Part shown: piece after piece, positions 9,121 through 17,804 of the stretch
Position numbering within the stretch: position 1 is the first letter of the stretch
Layout: each line of letters opens with the position of its first letter
Assembly: GCA_028693565.1 (NCBI GenBank)
Contig: JAQUVE010000011.1
Span: forward strand, 1 to 35,699
Direction: 5' to 3'
DNA: 35,699 nt
Source: Sulfurospirillaceae bacterium
Lineage (GTDB): Bacteria; Campylobacterota; Campylobacteria; Campylobacterales; Sulfurospirillaceae
Notes under the pieces: model-generated
The model's input: only the letters and a program-made list of their open reading frames with translations
Databases searched by the model: none
Told to the model about the DNA's origin: nothing
Position numbers and translations under genes: made by a program

Positions 9121-11694
9121 TTACAGCATCTCAGCAGTCGTTGGTTTACCAAAAAGATAACCTTGAAAATATAAACATCCCATTGTTTTTAAACACGCAA
9201 ATTGTTCTTCTGTTTCAACACCTTCAGCGATAACATCAATGTCAAGTTTTTGCCCGATAGAAAGTATCGTTTCTATGATAGAAGCATCACTTTTATGTCC
9301 TATGAAATCACGCACAAAAGATTGGTCGATCTTTAACTCATCAAGACTTAATTGTTTAATATACTGCAAACTTGAATATCCTGTTCCAAAATCATCAATC
9401 GATAATGTTATACCCATTGCTTTAAGTTGCATGATTTTTGCTAAAGCTTTTTTTGCGTCATCAATGAGTACACTTTCAGTTAATTCCAAACGAATGAATC
9501 GAGGATTGATCTCATAGTATGACAATGACTCTTTAACAAATTGTACAAAGCTTTCATGTGCGAATTGTTTTGCACTGACATTAATAGAAATGCGCCATTG
9601 GGCTTTTTGTTGATCATTTTGCCATTTTTTAACTTGTGCCATTGCTTGTTTTAATACCCACGCCCCTAAAGGTATAATCAACCCAGATTCTTCACATAAT
9701 GGGATAAAGTTTAAAGGTGCAACTACCCCTTTTTGAGGATGTTCCCATCTTACTAGGGCTTCAACGCCTATTGTATTGCAATCATTATCAACTTGTTTTT
9801 GATAATACAAAACAAATTGTTGAAAATCAATGGCATCGTGTAATTCATGTAGCAGAAATGATTTTTCTTCCATTGTTCGCTGGATATTTTCATCAAAAAA
9901 ACAAATGGTATTTTTCCCTGCATCTTTGGCTGCATACATAGCACTATCCGCACGACTCATGAGCATATCTACATTTTCATTTGCACTTAAAATACTAATA
10001 CCTATGCTAATAGTTAAATAAAAAGGATGATTTTCTAGGATAAAAGGTTCTCTCATAGAAACTAAAATTTGCATAGCCAATGTTTCAGCTTTCTGTGCGG
10101 CTTCTTCTGGGCTTTGACCTGCTTGAGGAATTAAAAAGGCAAATTCATCACCACCAAAACGCGCTACTAAATTGGTTTGCGAAATAAATTGCTCTAAGCG
10201 TTTTGCCATTAAAATCAGCAACTTATCGCCTGTACTATGTCCTTTAAGATCATTTATAGATTTAAAATTATCCAAATCCATAAATAATAAAGCCCCCAAA
10301 ACATGGGTTTGTGAAGCAGCTGTAATGGCAATGTGAACCTGTTCACTTAGCATCGTTCGATTGGCAAGCTTTGTTAAAGGATCATAATAAGAAAGTTTGA
10401 TAATATCTTCTTTTTGTCTAAAAGAGTTGATCGCAAATCCAATATCACCTGCAAGCTCCTCTATCATATCTTCCTCTTCTTGACTAAATCCATTCTCTAA
10501 AACGGTACTGACACTAAGCACGCCTAATACATTTTTAGAAAATTTATCACTTGCTAGTGCCACCACATACAGCTCTTTTATTCTACCTTGCGTGAATTTT
10601 TCTTTATATGTATCGGGCATATCAGATGTCACTTCTGTAAATTTCATCGAAGTATTATTCTCAAATACAAACTGTTCTATAACATTTACATCGTGTTCAT
10701 CTTCAAACCCATAACTTTCTACGACTGATAAAACATTATTTTTGAGTAATGAAATTTTTATATGCGCAAAAGAATCATTAGCATACAAACATAAAGCTGT
10801 CTTTTTTAATAGCTCATCCAGTGTTTTCGTGGTAATGAGAATTTGATTGCTATCAGCTACGGTACGAAGAACGGAATAAAGATGCCTTTGATGCTCATAA
10901 GCCTTTTCAAGTTCAAAACTTTTTTGTTTAAGATTTGAAGTGCGCTCTTCAACAGCATCTTCAAGTGCTTTCTTTTGTTTAACGTCACGTTTTGTAAGCT
11001 CTCTAATGGCTATATACATTAAAATCAATAAACATAATGTAATCACCCAACTGAAAAATATCCCTTTCCAAAAAGTTTGGATGATATGGTTGAAGATCAA
11101 TGAAACAGGAATTTTAATACTCATAATTCCCCTAACATCACCAACTTTATAATCAAAGGCATTATTATATCGCTTTGCTATATAAGGAAGAACTTCATTT
11201 TTCTTGCCATGACAGACCAAACAGTAGGCTTCAATACGCAGTGGTGAAGCAAAAAAATAAAACTCTTTTCCCTTAAAATTTATAATTTCCATTGTTTCAT
11301 TTTTATCAGGATGCGCCTTAAAATAGTCAATTGCCTTTTTTTCAATTACATCAGCCCGATTATCTTCATTACGTGGATTATCAGAGACATTACGAATGCT
11401 GATATTTTGTATTGATCGTTTTAAAAATTCATCACTTATGTGCGCTGAAGCATGAGCAGGCAAGAACCCAATAGTACTATCATTAAGATCAATACCACTG
11501 GTCAAAAATTGTTGGTGATACACATAACGCATAGACATAAAATAATCTTGCATCGTTTTTGATTTGGAATAAGCCCGTTCGCTAGCTAAGATTTCAAATT
11601 TATGATAGAGATAAAAAGTCACTAAAGCATTGGAGAGTACGACAAAAAAGGCGATAATCCAAAAAAGACGTTTGGTCAAATTAAGATGCCGCAC
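9121..11694 (-). CDS. membrane heme-binding-type sensor with GAF, GGDEF and EAL domains
   Basis: An 857-residue c-di-GMP signalling protein. TM1 is at about 10-30. The periplasmic domain (31-205) resembles DUF3365/Tll0287-type sensors and has one c-type heme motif CLVCH (158-162) and GIMSIKIPVSLIF. TM2 is at about 212-230, a coiled coil at 235-272, and a GAF-like region at 280-420. The GGDEF domain (about 432-600) has an intact active site ARFGGDEFAF (GGDEF at 514-518), but the inhibitory RxxD site is replaced by SQTN. The EAL domain (about 612-857) keeps EALVRW (645-650), ELTESVL, DDFGTGYSSL and EGVETEEQ. Both enzyme domains therefore look competent. GTG start with ribosome binding site AAGGAGATA. 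It may sense redox state or gases through heme (inference). Confidence 0.88.
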   Translation of the reverse strand: MRHLNLTKRLFWIIAFFVVLSNALVTFYLYHKFEILASERAYSKSKTMQDYFMSMRYVYHQQFLTSGIDLNDSTIGFLPAHASAHISDEFLKRSIQNISIRNVSDNPRNEDNRADVIEKKAIDYFKAHPDKNETMEIINFKGKEFYFFASPLRIEAYCLVCHGKKNEVLPYIAKRYNNAFDYKVGDVRGIMSIKIPVSLIFNHIIQTFWKGIFFSWVITLCLLILMYIAIRELTKRDVKQKKALEDAVEERTSNLKQKSFELEKAYEHQRHLYSVLRTVADSNQILITTKTLDELLKKTALCLYANDSFAHIKISLLKNNVLSVVESYGFEDEHDVNVIEQFVFENNTSMKFTEVTSDMPDTYKEKFTQGRIKELYVVALASDKFSKNVLGVLSVSTVLENGFSQEEEDMIEELAGDIGFAINSFRQKEDIIKLSYYDPLTKLANRTMLSEQVHIAITAASQTHVLGALLFMDLDNFKSINDLKGHSTGDKLLILMAKRLEQFISQTNLVARFGGDEFAFLIPQAGQSPEEAAQKAETLAMQILVSMREPFILENHPFYLTISIGISILSANENVDMLMSRADSAMYAAKDAGKNTICFFDENIQRTMEEKSFLLHELHDAIDFQQFVLYYQKQVDNDCNTIGVEALVRWEHPQKGVVAPLNFIPLCEESGLIIPLGAWVLKQAMAQVKKWQNDQQKAQWRISINVSAKQFAHESFVQFVKESLSYYEINPRFIRLELTESVLIDDAKKALAKIMQLKAMGITLSIDDFGTGYSSLQYIKQLSLDELKIDQSFVRDFIGHKSDASIIETILSIGQKLDIDVIAEGVETEEQFACLKTMGCLYFQGYLFGKPTTAEML

Positions 11695-11762
11695 ACTATC
11701 TCCTTAAATTTTACTTAAATATACTATTATTTTTAAACTTATAGTTATCTAAAAAGAAAAAA

Positions 11763-12926
11763 CTATGCTATTTTTCGTAAAAACAAGTAACCAAGTAATC
11801 CAGAGAAGAATGAACCCAATAAGATAGCCAATTTATCAGCATAAAAAAATAACTCAGTATCATTATAAGCCAATGAATCAACAAAAAGACTCATGGTAAA
11901 ACCAATACCCGTCAAGATGGCAATGCCATAGAGTTGTTTAAAAGTACTCCCCGTTGGTAATTTTGCCAATCCTAATTTAATGGCTAGAAAACTAAACCCA
12001 AAAACGCCCAATTGCTTTCCTATAAAAAGTCCTAACATAATTCCTAAGGGAACATCGGCCAACAAAGAAGAAGGTGAAAGCCCTTTTAAATCAACACCCG
12101 CATTCACAAATGCGAACAAGGGTAAAACAAAAAAAGCAACCCAATAGTGCAAATCATGTTCCATCTCTTTTAACATCGAAAATCTTTTATTATCAATTGT
12201 ACGCGAATACAAAGGGATACAAAAAGCCAATAAAACACCTGCAATTGTGGCATGAACACCTGATTTTAAAACACTTACCCACAAAATCAAACCAATTAAA
12301 ATATAAGCAGCTTTTTTAGTGACACCCAAAAAATTCATTATAACTAAAATTAAAAGCGATACTGAGGCAACGATGATAGAGACAAGTGATAACTCAGATG
12401 TGTAAAAAAGTGCAATAATAAGAATCGCACCCAAATCATCAATAATCGCTAATGCCATCAAAAATATTTTGAGTGAAAGTGGTACACGTTTCCCTAACAA
12501 TGACAAAATTCCTAAAGCAAAAGCGATATCCGTGGCTGTTGGAATTGCCCATCCTTGTAGCGCAAATGCATCATGATGGTTAAAAAAAAGAAAAATCAAT
12601 GCAGGAATTAACATACCACCAAGTGCAGCAATGGCGGGTAATATGATTTGTTCTTTTGAAGAGAGCTCTCCTTCTAAAATCTCACGTTTAACTTCAAGAC
12701 CCACTAAAAAGAAAAAAATGGCCATTAAGCCATCATTTACCCATAATAGAAGAGGCTTTGCAATACCAAAATCTCCAAAACTAATTTGCACAGACATATG
12801 TAAAAAACTGCTATAAAAATCGGTTAAATGGCTATTTTGGAAAAGTAGTGCTAAAAAAGTAACGAGAATAAGCACTATACCTGAGGAGGACTCTTTTTTA
12901 ATAAAATCTTGAAGTGAATCTAACAT
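11763..12926 (-). CDS. nhaA: Na+/H+ antiporter NhaA
   Basis: Inner-membrane antiporter that exchanges cytoplasmic Na+ for protons. 387 residues with about 12 hydrophobic segments. The signature NDGLMAIFFFLVGLEVKRE is at about 64-82. The functional residues fall at the same numbers as in E. coli NhaA: Thr132-Asp133 (IPTATDIAFALG) and Asp163-Asp164 (AIIDDLGAILI), the transport-site pair. Ribosome binding site AAGG six bases before the ATG. The upstream mnmE gene is on the same strand, 69 bases away, with a TATAAT at 12937-12942 between them, so it may have its own promoter. The mechanism is known for the family. Confidence 0.96.
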   Translation of the reverse strand: MLDSLQDFIKKESSSGIVLILVTFLALLFQNSHLTDFYSSFLHMSVQISFGDFGIAKPLLLWVNDGLMAIFFFLVGLEVKREILEGELSSKEQIILPAIAALGGMLIPALIFLFFNHHDAFALQGWAIPTATDIAFALGILSLLGKRVPLSLKIFLMALAIIDDLGAILIIALFYTSELSLVSIIVASVSLLILVIMNFLGVTKKAAYILIGLILWVSVLKSGVHATIAGVLLAFCIPLYSRTIDNKRFSMLKEMEHDLHYWVAFFVLPLFAFVNAGVDLKGLSPSSLLADVPLGIMLGLFIGKQLGVFGFSFLAIKLGLAKLPTGSTFKQLYGIAILTGIGFTMSLFVDSLAYNDTELFFYADKLAILLGSFFSGLLGYLFLRKIA

Positions 12927-12936
12927 TTAAAGCCTT

Positions 12937-12942
12937 ATTATA
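12937..12942 (-). promoter_or_regulatory. possible -10 element of nhaA
   Basis: TATAAT on the minus strand only 10 bases before the nhaA ATG, so the transcript leader would be very short. No good -35. An ATGCT-CT-AGCAT repeat (12949-12960) lies just upstream. Confidence 0.3.
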
Positions 12943-12968
12943 GATGATATGCTCTAGCATAGCATAGC

Positions 12969-12997
12969 GAATTAAATATTTTGTAAATATTTAATTC
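12969..12997. repeat. AT-rich 13-bp inverted repeat after mnmE
   Basis: Perfect arms GAATTAAATATTT and AAATATTTAATTC around TGT, beginning at the mnmE stop. It contains almost no GC and no T-run, so it is a weak terminator at best. It could instead be an operator or simply AT-rich spacer. Confidence 0.5.
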
Positions 12998-14336
12998 ATT
13001 TACCAAGGCAAAAATTGCTAAACATCTTATCTAAAATCTCATCTCTTTCAAATGCTGATGTGATCGAAGAGATACTCTCAATCGCAACATTAATATGATA
13101 AGCAAAGAGTTCAAGTTGCCCCTCACTTAACAATTCAGAAGCATCTTGTGTATTGATATATGCTCTATAAACAGCATCTAATTGTCTAGAAGATGTTAAC
13201 ATAACCGTATCTTCATGCGATGTTGCATCTAAAATAAGCTCTATTTTATGAATGAGACTCTTTGTATTACGAAAACAGCTGAGTAATAGCGTATCTACAT
13301 TTCCTAAAATACTATGGTCAAAAAGTTTTGGAAGGTCTGCTTTATTAAGAACATTAATGATATGTTTTTCTCCAGCAAATTTTTCAAGTATTGATACCAT
13401 TTCTTCATCTTCACGCTCTGTAATTCTACTGTTGTCAAACATCGCAATTACAATCTCAGACTCTTCTATAGCGGCAATTGAGCGTTCAATACCTATCTTT
13501 TCTATCGAATCATTAGCTTCTCTTATTCCAGCTGTGTCCACTATTTTAACTAAATGAGATCCAATGCGTAACTCTTCTTCAATCGTATCTCGCGTTGTAC
13601 CTGCAATATCACTAATAATTGCTCGGTCATAATTTAATAAAGCGTTTAATAAAGAACTTTTACCAACATTTGGCTTACCCACAATGGCTATTTTAAAGCC
13701 ATTCATTAAACCACTACGACGTTTAGAGCTTTCATAAGTTTTAGCAAGCTCTTCTGAAAGATCGCAGAGCTTATTCTTAATACTGAGTAACATATCAGCA
13801 GGCAAATCTTCTTCCGCATAATCAATATTAACTTCAACAAATGCCAATATTTCAATCAATAAACTTCTCACATGTAATACAAAATCTTTTAATTCGCCTT
13901 TAAGTTGGCGGGTCAACATTTTAGCAGCATCTACACTTTTTGTTTCGATTAATGCGGCAATCGCTTCAGCTTCGCTAAGATCAATTCGGCCATTTAAAAA
14001 TGCTCTCTTTGAAAACTCACCAGGATTTGCAAGTCTAACCCCCATATCTAAGAGTGTTTGCAAGAGCATATGCGCTACTACTGAACCTCCATGACATTGA
14101 AATTCAACAACATCTTCTGCTGTAAAACTATGAGGTCCTTTAAAATAAACAATGATGGCTTGATCTATAAGTTCATTTTTTGTATTGTAGAGAAATGAAA
14201 GCGTAGCAACTCTAGGCATTAAAGTTTCTTTACGCGAAAGTTGTATGGCTAATAAAAGAGCATTAGGCCCACTCACCCTTACAATGGCAATGGACCCAAT
14301 ACCAGAACTAGTGGCAATAGCAGCTATTGTATCTAT
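12996..14336 (-). CDS. mnmE: tRNA modification GTPase MnmE (TrmE), apparent ATA start
   Basis: With MnmG it installs the 5-carboxymethylaminomethyl group on U34 of certain tRNAs. The 446 residues taken from ATA (14334-14336) match the family length. An N-terminal folate-binding domain is followed by an embedded G domain with G1 GKPNVGKS (220-227), GTTRDT (246-251), DTAG (267-270) and NKAD (about 331). The C-terminal FCLGK carries the catalytic Cys. The conserved N-terminus DTIAAIATSSGIGSIAIVRV is in frame upstream of the first usual start (GTG, 14274-14276), and only GAA AAA CGC separates the ATA from an in-frame TAG. AGGA sits seven bases before ATA, and ATA overlaps the jag stop (ATAG). The GTG alternative would drop 20 conserved residues. 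A sequence error is also possible. Confidence 0.93.
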   Translation of the reverse strand: MDTIAAIATSSGIGSIAIVRVSGPNALLLAIQLSRKETLMPRVATLSFLYNTKNELIDQAIIVYFKGPHSFTAEDVVEFQCHGGSVVAHMLLQTLLDMGVRLANPGEFSKRAFLNGRIDLSEAEAIAALIETKSVDAAKMLTRQLKGELKDFVLHVRSLLIEILAFVEVNIDYAEEDLPADMLLSIKNKLCDLSEELAKTYESSKRRSGLMNGFKIAIVGKPNVGKSSLLNALLNYDRAIISDIAGTTRDTIEEELRIGSHLVKIVDTAGIREANDSIEKIGIERSIAAIEESEIVIAMFDNSRITEREDEEMVSILEKFAGEKHIINVLNKADLPKLFDHSILGNVDTLLLSCFRNTKSLIHKIELILDATSHEDTVMLTSSRQLDAVYRAYINTQDASELLSEGQLELFAYHINVAIESISSITSAFERDEILDKMFSNFCLGK

Positions 14337-15307
14337 GCGTTTTTCCTATTAAAATCATTTACAACGATAAATTTACCACCCTCTTTTCCTGATTTAATAC
14401 CAACATATTTTTCAGGAAATTGCTCACGCAAAGCTTCAAGTGCAATTTTTATTAATACACCATCGAGAATTTTGGTTTGTCCGCGTCCACTATTGCGTAT
14501 GCGCTCCATGACAGGAAGCAAATATTTTTGAATCATCTCTTCTTGATTTTTTAAAAACTCTGCAATTTCAAGGCGAATATTCAAACCATATTTTAAATTA
14601 ATCCAATTATAAAGCAAATAAGAAAGCGCCTTATAGCGATACCCTTCTTTACCAATTAAGAGTGCAGCGTCTTCACCAGCAAACTCAATCAAAATCGTGT
14701 CATCATTATATTTTGAAACAATAGGAACATCTAAGCTAAAGCAACTGTATTTAAAGAGGTTCTTTACTTCAATACTCACTTCAGCAACAACGTCATTGAT
14801 ATCACGTTTTTCAAGATGAAAATTCTGATCAATCGTTGTTGCCGATGCCAATGTATGTTTCATTTCATTGACAACTGGCTTCGGAGCAATTACTTCTTTT
14901 TTTGGTTCGTTTCGTGGTTGTGAAACTTCTTTTGATTCCACAGCATCAAGACGTTTTTCAACGCCTTCAGGTGTTTTTATACTGTCTTTATTTTTATTGC
15001 GATTACGTCTATTTTTGTTGCGACGACTTTTTTCGCTTCGCTTCTCATCACTTAAAGGCTCAACTTCACTTAGTACTTCTTGCTTGTGAGGCTGGTTAAA
15101 CTCTTTCTTAGCTTTATGCTCTTTTTGTTGCTCTCTTTGGCTGCCTTTACGTTGCACTTCAATAATAGCACTTTTTTTGAACATCCCTAAAAAGCCATTA
15201 GAGCCATTTTGGAGAATATTAATCTCTAGGTCTACAACCGAACACGACAATTCACTCGCTGCTTTTGAATAAGCTTCTTGTAATGTAGCTGCTTCGACTT
15301 TGATCAT
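14333..15307 (-). CDS. jag: Jag/KhpB-type RNA-binding protein
   Basis: A 324-residue cytoplasmic RNA-binding protein. The N-terminal Jag_N domain (about 1-50: IKVEAATLQEAYSKAASELSC and GFLGMFKKSAIIEV) is followed by a long, charged, low-complexity linker (about 52-170, Lys/Arg/Asn-rich). A KH domain follows (about 205-260, LLIGKEGYRYKALSYLLYNW), then an R3H-like C-terminus (about 265-324). It starts with ATG overlapping the yidC stop (ATGA), and its stop overlaps the mnmE start. This places it in the conserved rpmH-rnpA-yidD-yidC-jag-mnmE operon. KhpB/EloR in Gram-positives links RNA binding to cell elongation; the role in Campylobacterota is not settled. Confidence 0.9.
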   Translation of the reverse strand: MIKVEAATLQEAYSKAASELSCSVVDLEINILQNGSNGFLGMFKKSAIIEVQRKGSQREQQKEHKAKKEFNQPHKQEVLSEVEPLSDEKRSEKSRRNKNRRNRNKNKDSIKTPEGVEKRLDAVESKEVSQPRNEPKKEVIAPKPVVNEMKHTLASATTIDQNFHLEKRDINDVVAEVSIEVKNLFKYSCFSLDVPIVSKYNDDTILIEFAGEDAALLIGKEGYRYKALSYLLYNWINLKYGLNIRLEIAEFLKNQEEMIQKYLLPVMERIRNSGRGQTKILDGVLIKIALEALREQFPEKYVGIKSGKEGGKFIVVNDFNRKNA

Positions 15308-16908
15308 TTTTCAACCTTTTCTTCTTCGCGTTTTTTAGCAAAGAGTTTATTAACATATGTTTGCTGAACGATTGATGCGAGATTGTTGGTAAACCAATAA
15401 AGTGTAAGACCAGCAGGAAATGTTACAAAGAAAAATGTAAAAATTAATGGTAAAAATTTCATAATCTTTTCTTGCATTGGATCTGTAAAACTCGTAGGCG
15501 TTATACGTTGATGTAAAAACATCGTAATTCCCATCGCAACAGGCAGGATGAAATACGGATCCATAACTGCTAAATCATGTACCCAAAAAATCCATGCCGC
15601 ACCTTTGAGCTCAATCGCATTTTGTAGTACTCGATAGATAGCAAAAAACACAGGAATTTGTAAAAGAATAGGTAGACATCCACCCATTGGATTTGCACCG
15701 TGTTTTTTATAAAGTTCCATCATATGCATATTAAGTTTTTGCTTATCATCAGCATATTTTTTCTGCAACTCTTTAATTTTAGGAGAAAGCTCTTTGAGCT
15801 TATTCATTGAGACCATACCCTTATAGGTTAAAGGATACAAGACCAAACGAATTAAAATAGTCATCGCTACAATCGCCCATCCCCAATTGCCAAATAAGTC
15901 ATGCAAATATGAGAGTAGCAAGAAAAGTGGCTTTGCGATAAATGTAAAAAAACCATATTCCACGACATCTGTTAACTCTGGGTTAATCGCTTTAAGTACT
16001 TTGTGATCTTTTGGCCCGATATATCCACTCAATGTTAAATCTTCATTTCCTTTAACAAAAAGTAATGGATTTTTGTCTTTTCCAACAGAAACTACTGTAT
16101 CTAATCCCTTTTCAAAAGAATAGAAAAATGTTGTATAGTATTTATCGGAAGCAGCAACGATGCGTGCAACACTAAAATGCTCATCACCTTTTGCATCACC
16201 ATCACTAATTGTTTTAATCGTATCATCACCTTTTTTAACAAAAGCGCCATGAAATGTGTAGCTGTCAACAGCAACATTAGTATGATACCCTGGACTAATA
16301 AAATAATCTTTAGAGGTACTAAGTTTTACGTGCAAATCATACTTGCCAGATGGAAAAAACGTTAATGTTTTTGTTACAATCACGCCATTAAGAGTTTGAG
16401 TTAATACAAGAGTACTGCCACCTTCTATAACATCGATAACACTCTTGTCTGCAGTGTATGACATCACAAAAGCATCTTCATTCACTGCTTTTTCACTAAA
16501 ACGAATTTCTAAAGGTAAAAGATTTTGGGAAATATCAACCAATTGAAGTTGCTCACCTTTATCATCTCTATATTTCTCCTCTAAAAGGATAAATTTCGCA
16601 ATACGCCCAAGCTTATCAATCTTCATTTCATAAGAAGGTGCCTTGATAGTTGCAATAATTTCATTTTCTTTAGCTTGAGTAATAGGTGCCGCTGCTGCTA
16701 CATCTGTAGAAGAAGTCATGGATGAACTGACTGGAGCTTGTGAACTTTGAGTATTTGAACTTGCATCTTTTTTATCATTGGCAACTTGTGTTGTTTGTGC
16801 CTCAAGAGTATTTTTTGGAATAAAATAGTGATCGTACACTGCAAAAAATAAAAATGCTAAAACGGTTGCAAGGATTATTCTCATCTGACTACTTAATTTA
16901 TCTATCAC
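15304..16908 (-). CDS. yidC: membrane protein insertase YidC
   Basis: Inserts and folds inner-membrane proteins alone or with SecYEG. 534 residues: TM1 at about 10-28, a Ser/Thr/Ala-rich linker, the large periplasmic P1 domain of Gram-negative YidC (about 85-310), then the conserved insertase core with five hydrophobic segments. Arg354 in ILIRLVLYPL is the groove arginine. The cytoplasmic hairpin (KGMVSMNKLKELSPKIKELQ) and MGGCLPILLQIPVFFAIYRVL follow. GTG start (16906-16908) with ribosome binding site AAAGGA. Last four bases overlap jag. Highly conserved neighbourhood. Confidence 0.97.
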   Translation of the reverse strand: MIDKLSSQMRIILATVLAFLFFAVYDHYFIPKNTLEAQTTQVANDKKDASSNTQSSQAPVSSSMTSSTDVAAAAPITQAKENEIIATIKAPSYEMKIDKLGRIAKFILLEEKYRDDKGEQLQLVDISQNLLPLEIRFSEKAVNEDAFVMSYTADKSVIDVIEGGSTLVLTQTLNGVIVTKTLTFFPSGKYDLHVKLSTSKDYFISPGYHTNVAVDSYTFHGAFVKKGDDTIKTISDGDAKGDEHFSVARIVAASDKYYTTFFYSFEKGLDTVVSVGKDKNPLLFVKGNEDLTLSGYIGPKDHKVLKAINPELTDVVEYGFFTFIAKPLFLLLSYLHDLFGNWGWAIVAMTILIRLVLYPLTYKGMVSMNKLKELSPKIKELQKKYADDKQKLNMHMMELYKKHGANPMGGCLPILLQIPVFFAIYRVLQNAIELKGAAWIFWVHDLAVMDPYFILPVAMGITMFLHQRITPTSFTDPMQEKIMKFLPLIFTFFFVTFPAGLTLYWFTNNLASIVQQTYVNKLFAKKREEEKVEK

Positions 16909-16930
16909 GTGATTCCTTTTATGACTACAA

Positions 16931-17257
16931 TTAAAAAGCTTTTACTACGTAAAAACTTTGTTTATCTTTTGGAACAAACCAAAAAAAAATAGGTATACAC
17001 TGAAGTTTATGTGGCATAAGAGTAGAGGTTAATGCAAATTTTTTGTCAACAACGGGATAATCTATCCCACCAACAAACAATTGATTACATTTTAAGATGC
17101 GTATAAAGCTATACCAGAGAGCTTTTAAAATACTATTGTGCAGAAGTTGCTCTTTTGCATACTGCGAACACGTAGGATAATACCTACAACTTCCATAGCC
17201 AATCAGTGTAAAAAACTTCTGATAAAGCCTTATGATAAAAAGTGCTAAATATTTCAT
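16931..17257 (-). CDS. yidD: membrane protein insertion efficiency factor YidD
   Basis: Small membrane-associated protein (108 residues) that helps YidC-dependent insertion. It has an amphipathic N-terminus ([17 protein letters not shown]) and the hallmark CRYYPTCSQYAKEQLLHNS, followed by ALWYSFIRILKCN. The C-terminal part beyond about residue 75 is longer and more hydrophobic than in short YidD proteins. The ATG overlaps the rnpA stop (ATGA), so the two are coupled. It lies directly before yidC. Confidence 0.93.
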   Translation of the reverse strand: MKYLALFIIRLYQKFFTLIGYGSCRYYPTCSQYAKEQLLHNSILKALWYSFIRILKCNQLFVGGIDYPVVDKKFALTSTLMPHKLQCIPIFFWFVPKDKQSFYVVKAF

Positions 17258-17592
17258 TCTTTAGTACAATTTAATTTTTTCATCGACCAAACGATTCCTC
17301 TTTTCAAGGACTCATATGAAAGATAGTTCATCTTCTCTTTTGCTACAAAAACATACACGCCATCGTGCAAATTCGGTTGTATTTCAAGAAATATGGCACG
17401 AAGTCTACGCTTCGCTAAATTTCGCTTGATGGCATTGCCGACTTTTTTACTTGCCGTAAATCCCACACTTTTTTTTGTATCATTATGGTAAAAAACCAAA
17501 GCACCTTCACAGTGCCACTTTTGAGCATTGTTATAAATATATGAATACTCTCTCGTTTCCTTGAGAGTTTCATAATCTTTTAAACGGCCAAT
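17254..17592 (-). CDS. rnpA: ribonuclease P protein component, apparent ATT start
   Basis: Protein subunit of RNase P, which binds the 5' leader of pre-tRNA. The 112 residues taken from ATT (17590-17592) fit the family size. RNP signature [13 protein letters not shown] follows the conserved [14 protein letters not shown]. The family-typical [15 protein letters not shown] lies in frame, upstream of the only ordinary start codon (TTG, 17497-17499). That TTG would cut away conserved N-terminal residues. The upstream frame reads [19 protein letters not shown] and has no ATG, GTG or TTG before an in-frame TAA. ATT is eight bases downstream of a good AAAGGA, inside the 3' end of rpmH (13-base overlap). 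Initiation at ATT is known for infC. A frameshift or other coupling with rpmH is the alternative. Confidence 0.92.
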   Translation of the reverse strand: MGRLKDYETLKETREYSYIYNNAQKWHCEGALVFYHNDTKKSVGFTASKKVGNAIKRNLAKRRLRAIFLEIQPNLHDGVYVFVAKEKMNYLSYESLKRGIVWSMKKLNCTKE

Positions 17593-17714
17593 CTTCTTCT
17601 TCCTTTAGCACGACGTGCTGCGATAACTTTACGACCACCTTTAGTCTTCATTCTTACTCTGAAGCCATGAGTACGTTTTTTAGGTGTATTGTGTGGCTGA
17701 AACGTTCTTTTCAT
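17580..17714 (-). CDS. rpmH: 50S ribosomal protein L34
   Basis: A 44-residue ribosomal protein, sequence [20 protein letters not shown] followed by a basic tail ending RRLAV. Exact family length and pattern. ATG at 17712-17714 with ribosome binding site AAGGA. It is first in the rpmH-rnpA-yidD-yidC-jag-mnmE operon, and its last codons carry the ribosome binding site and start of rnpA. Confidence 0.97.
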   Translation of the reverse strand: MKRTFQPHNTPKKRTHGFRVRMKTKGGRKVIAARRAKGRRRLAV

Positions 17715-17751
17715 TAAAAGTCCTTCTTATAAAAAATAATTTAAGGTACGG

Positions 17752-17757
17752 ATTTTA
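17752..17757 (-). promoter_or_regulatory. likely -10 of the rpmH operon
   Basis: TAAAAT on the minus strand 37 bases before rpmH, in the 90-base gap after the ligase gene. The -35 (TGCTAT at 17 bp) is poor. A palindrome GCTTAA-A-TTAAGC (17784-17796) lies just upstream and may be the weak end of the ligase transcript or an operator. Confidence 0.4.
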
Positions 17758-17804
17758 CCTTATCTTTACTTAAAATAGCATAAGCTTAAATTAAGCGCAC
17801 TGCC

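Noticed and set aside
12949-12968. ATGCT-CT-AGCAT and AGCATAGCAT repeats upstream of nhaA.
   Set aside because: Short and AT-rich; could be an operator, but no known consensus and chance is likely. Mentioned only beside the -10 element.
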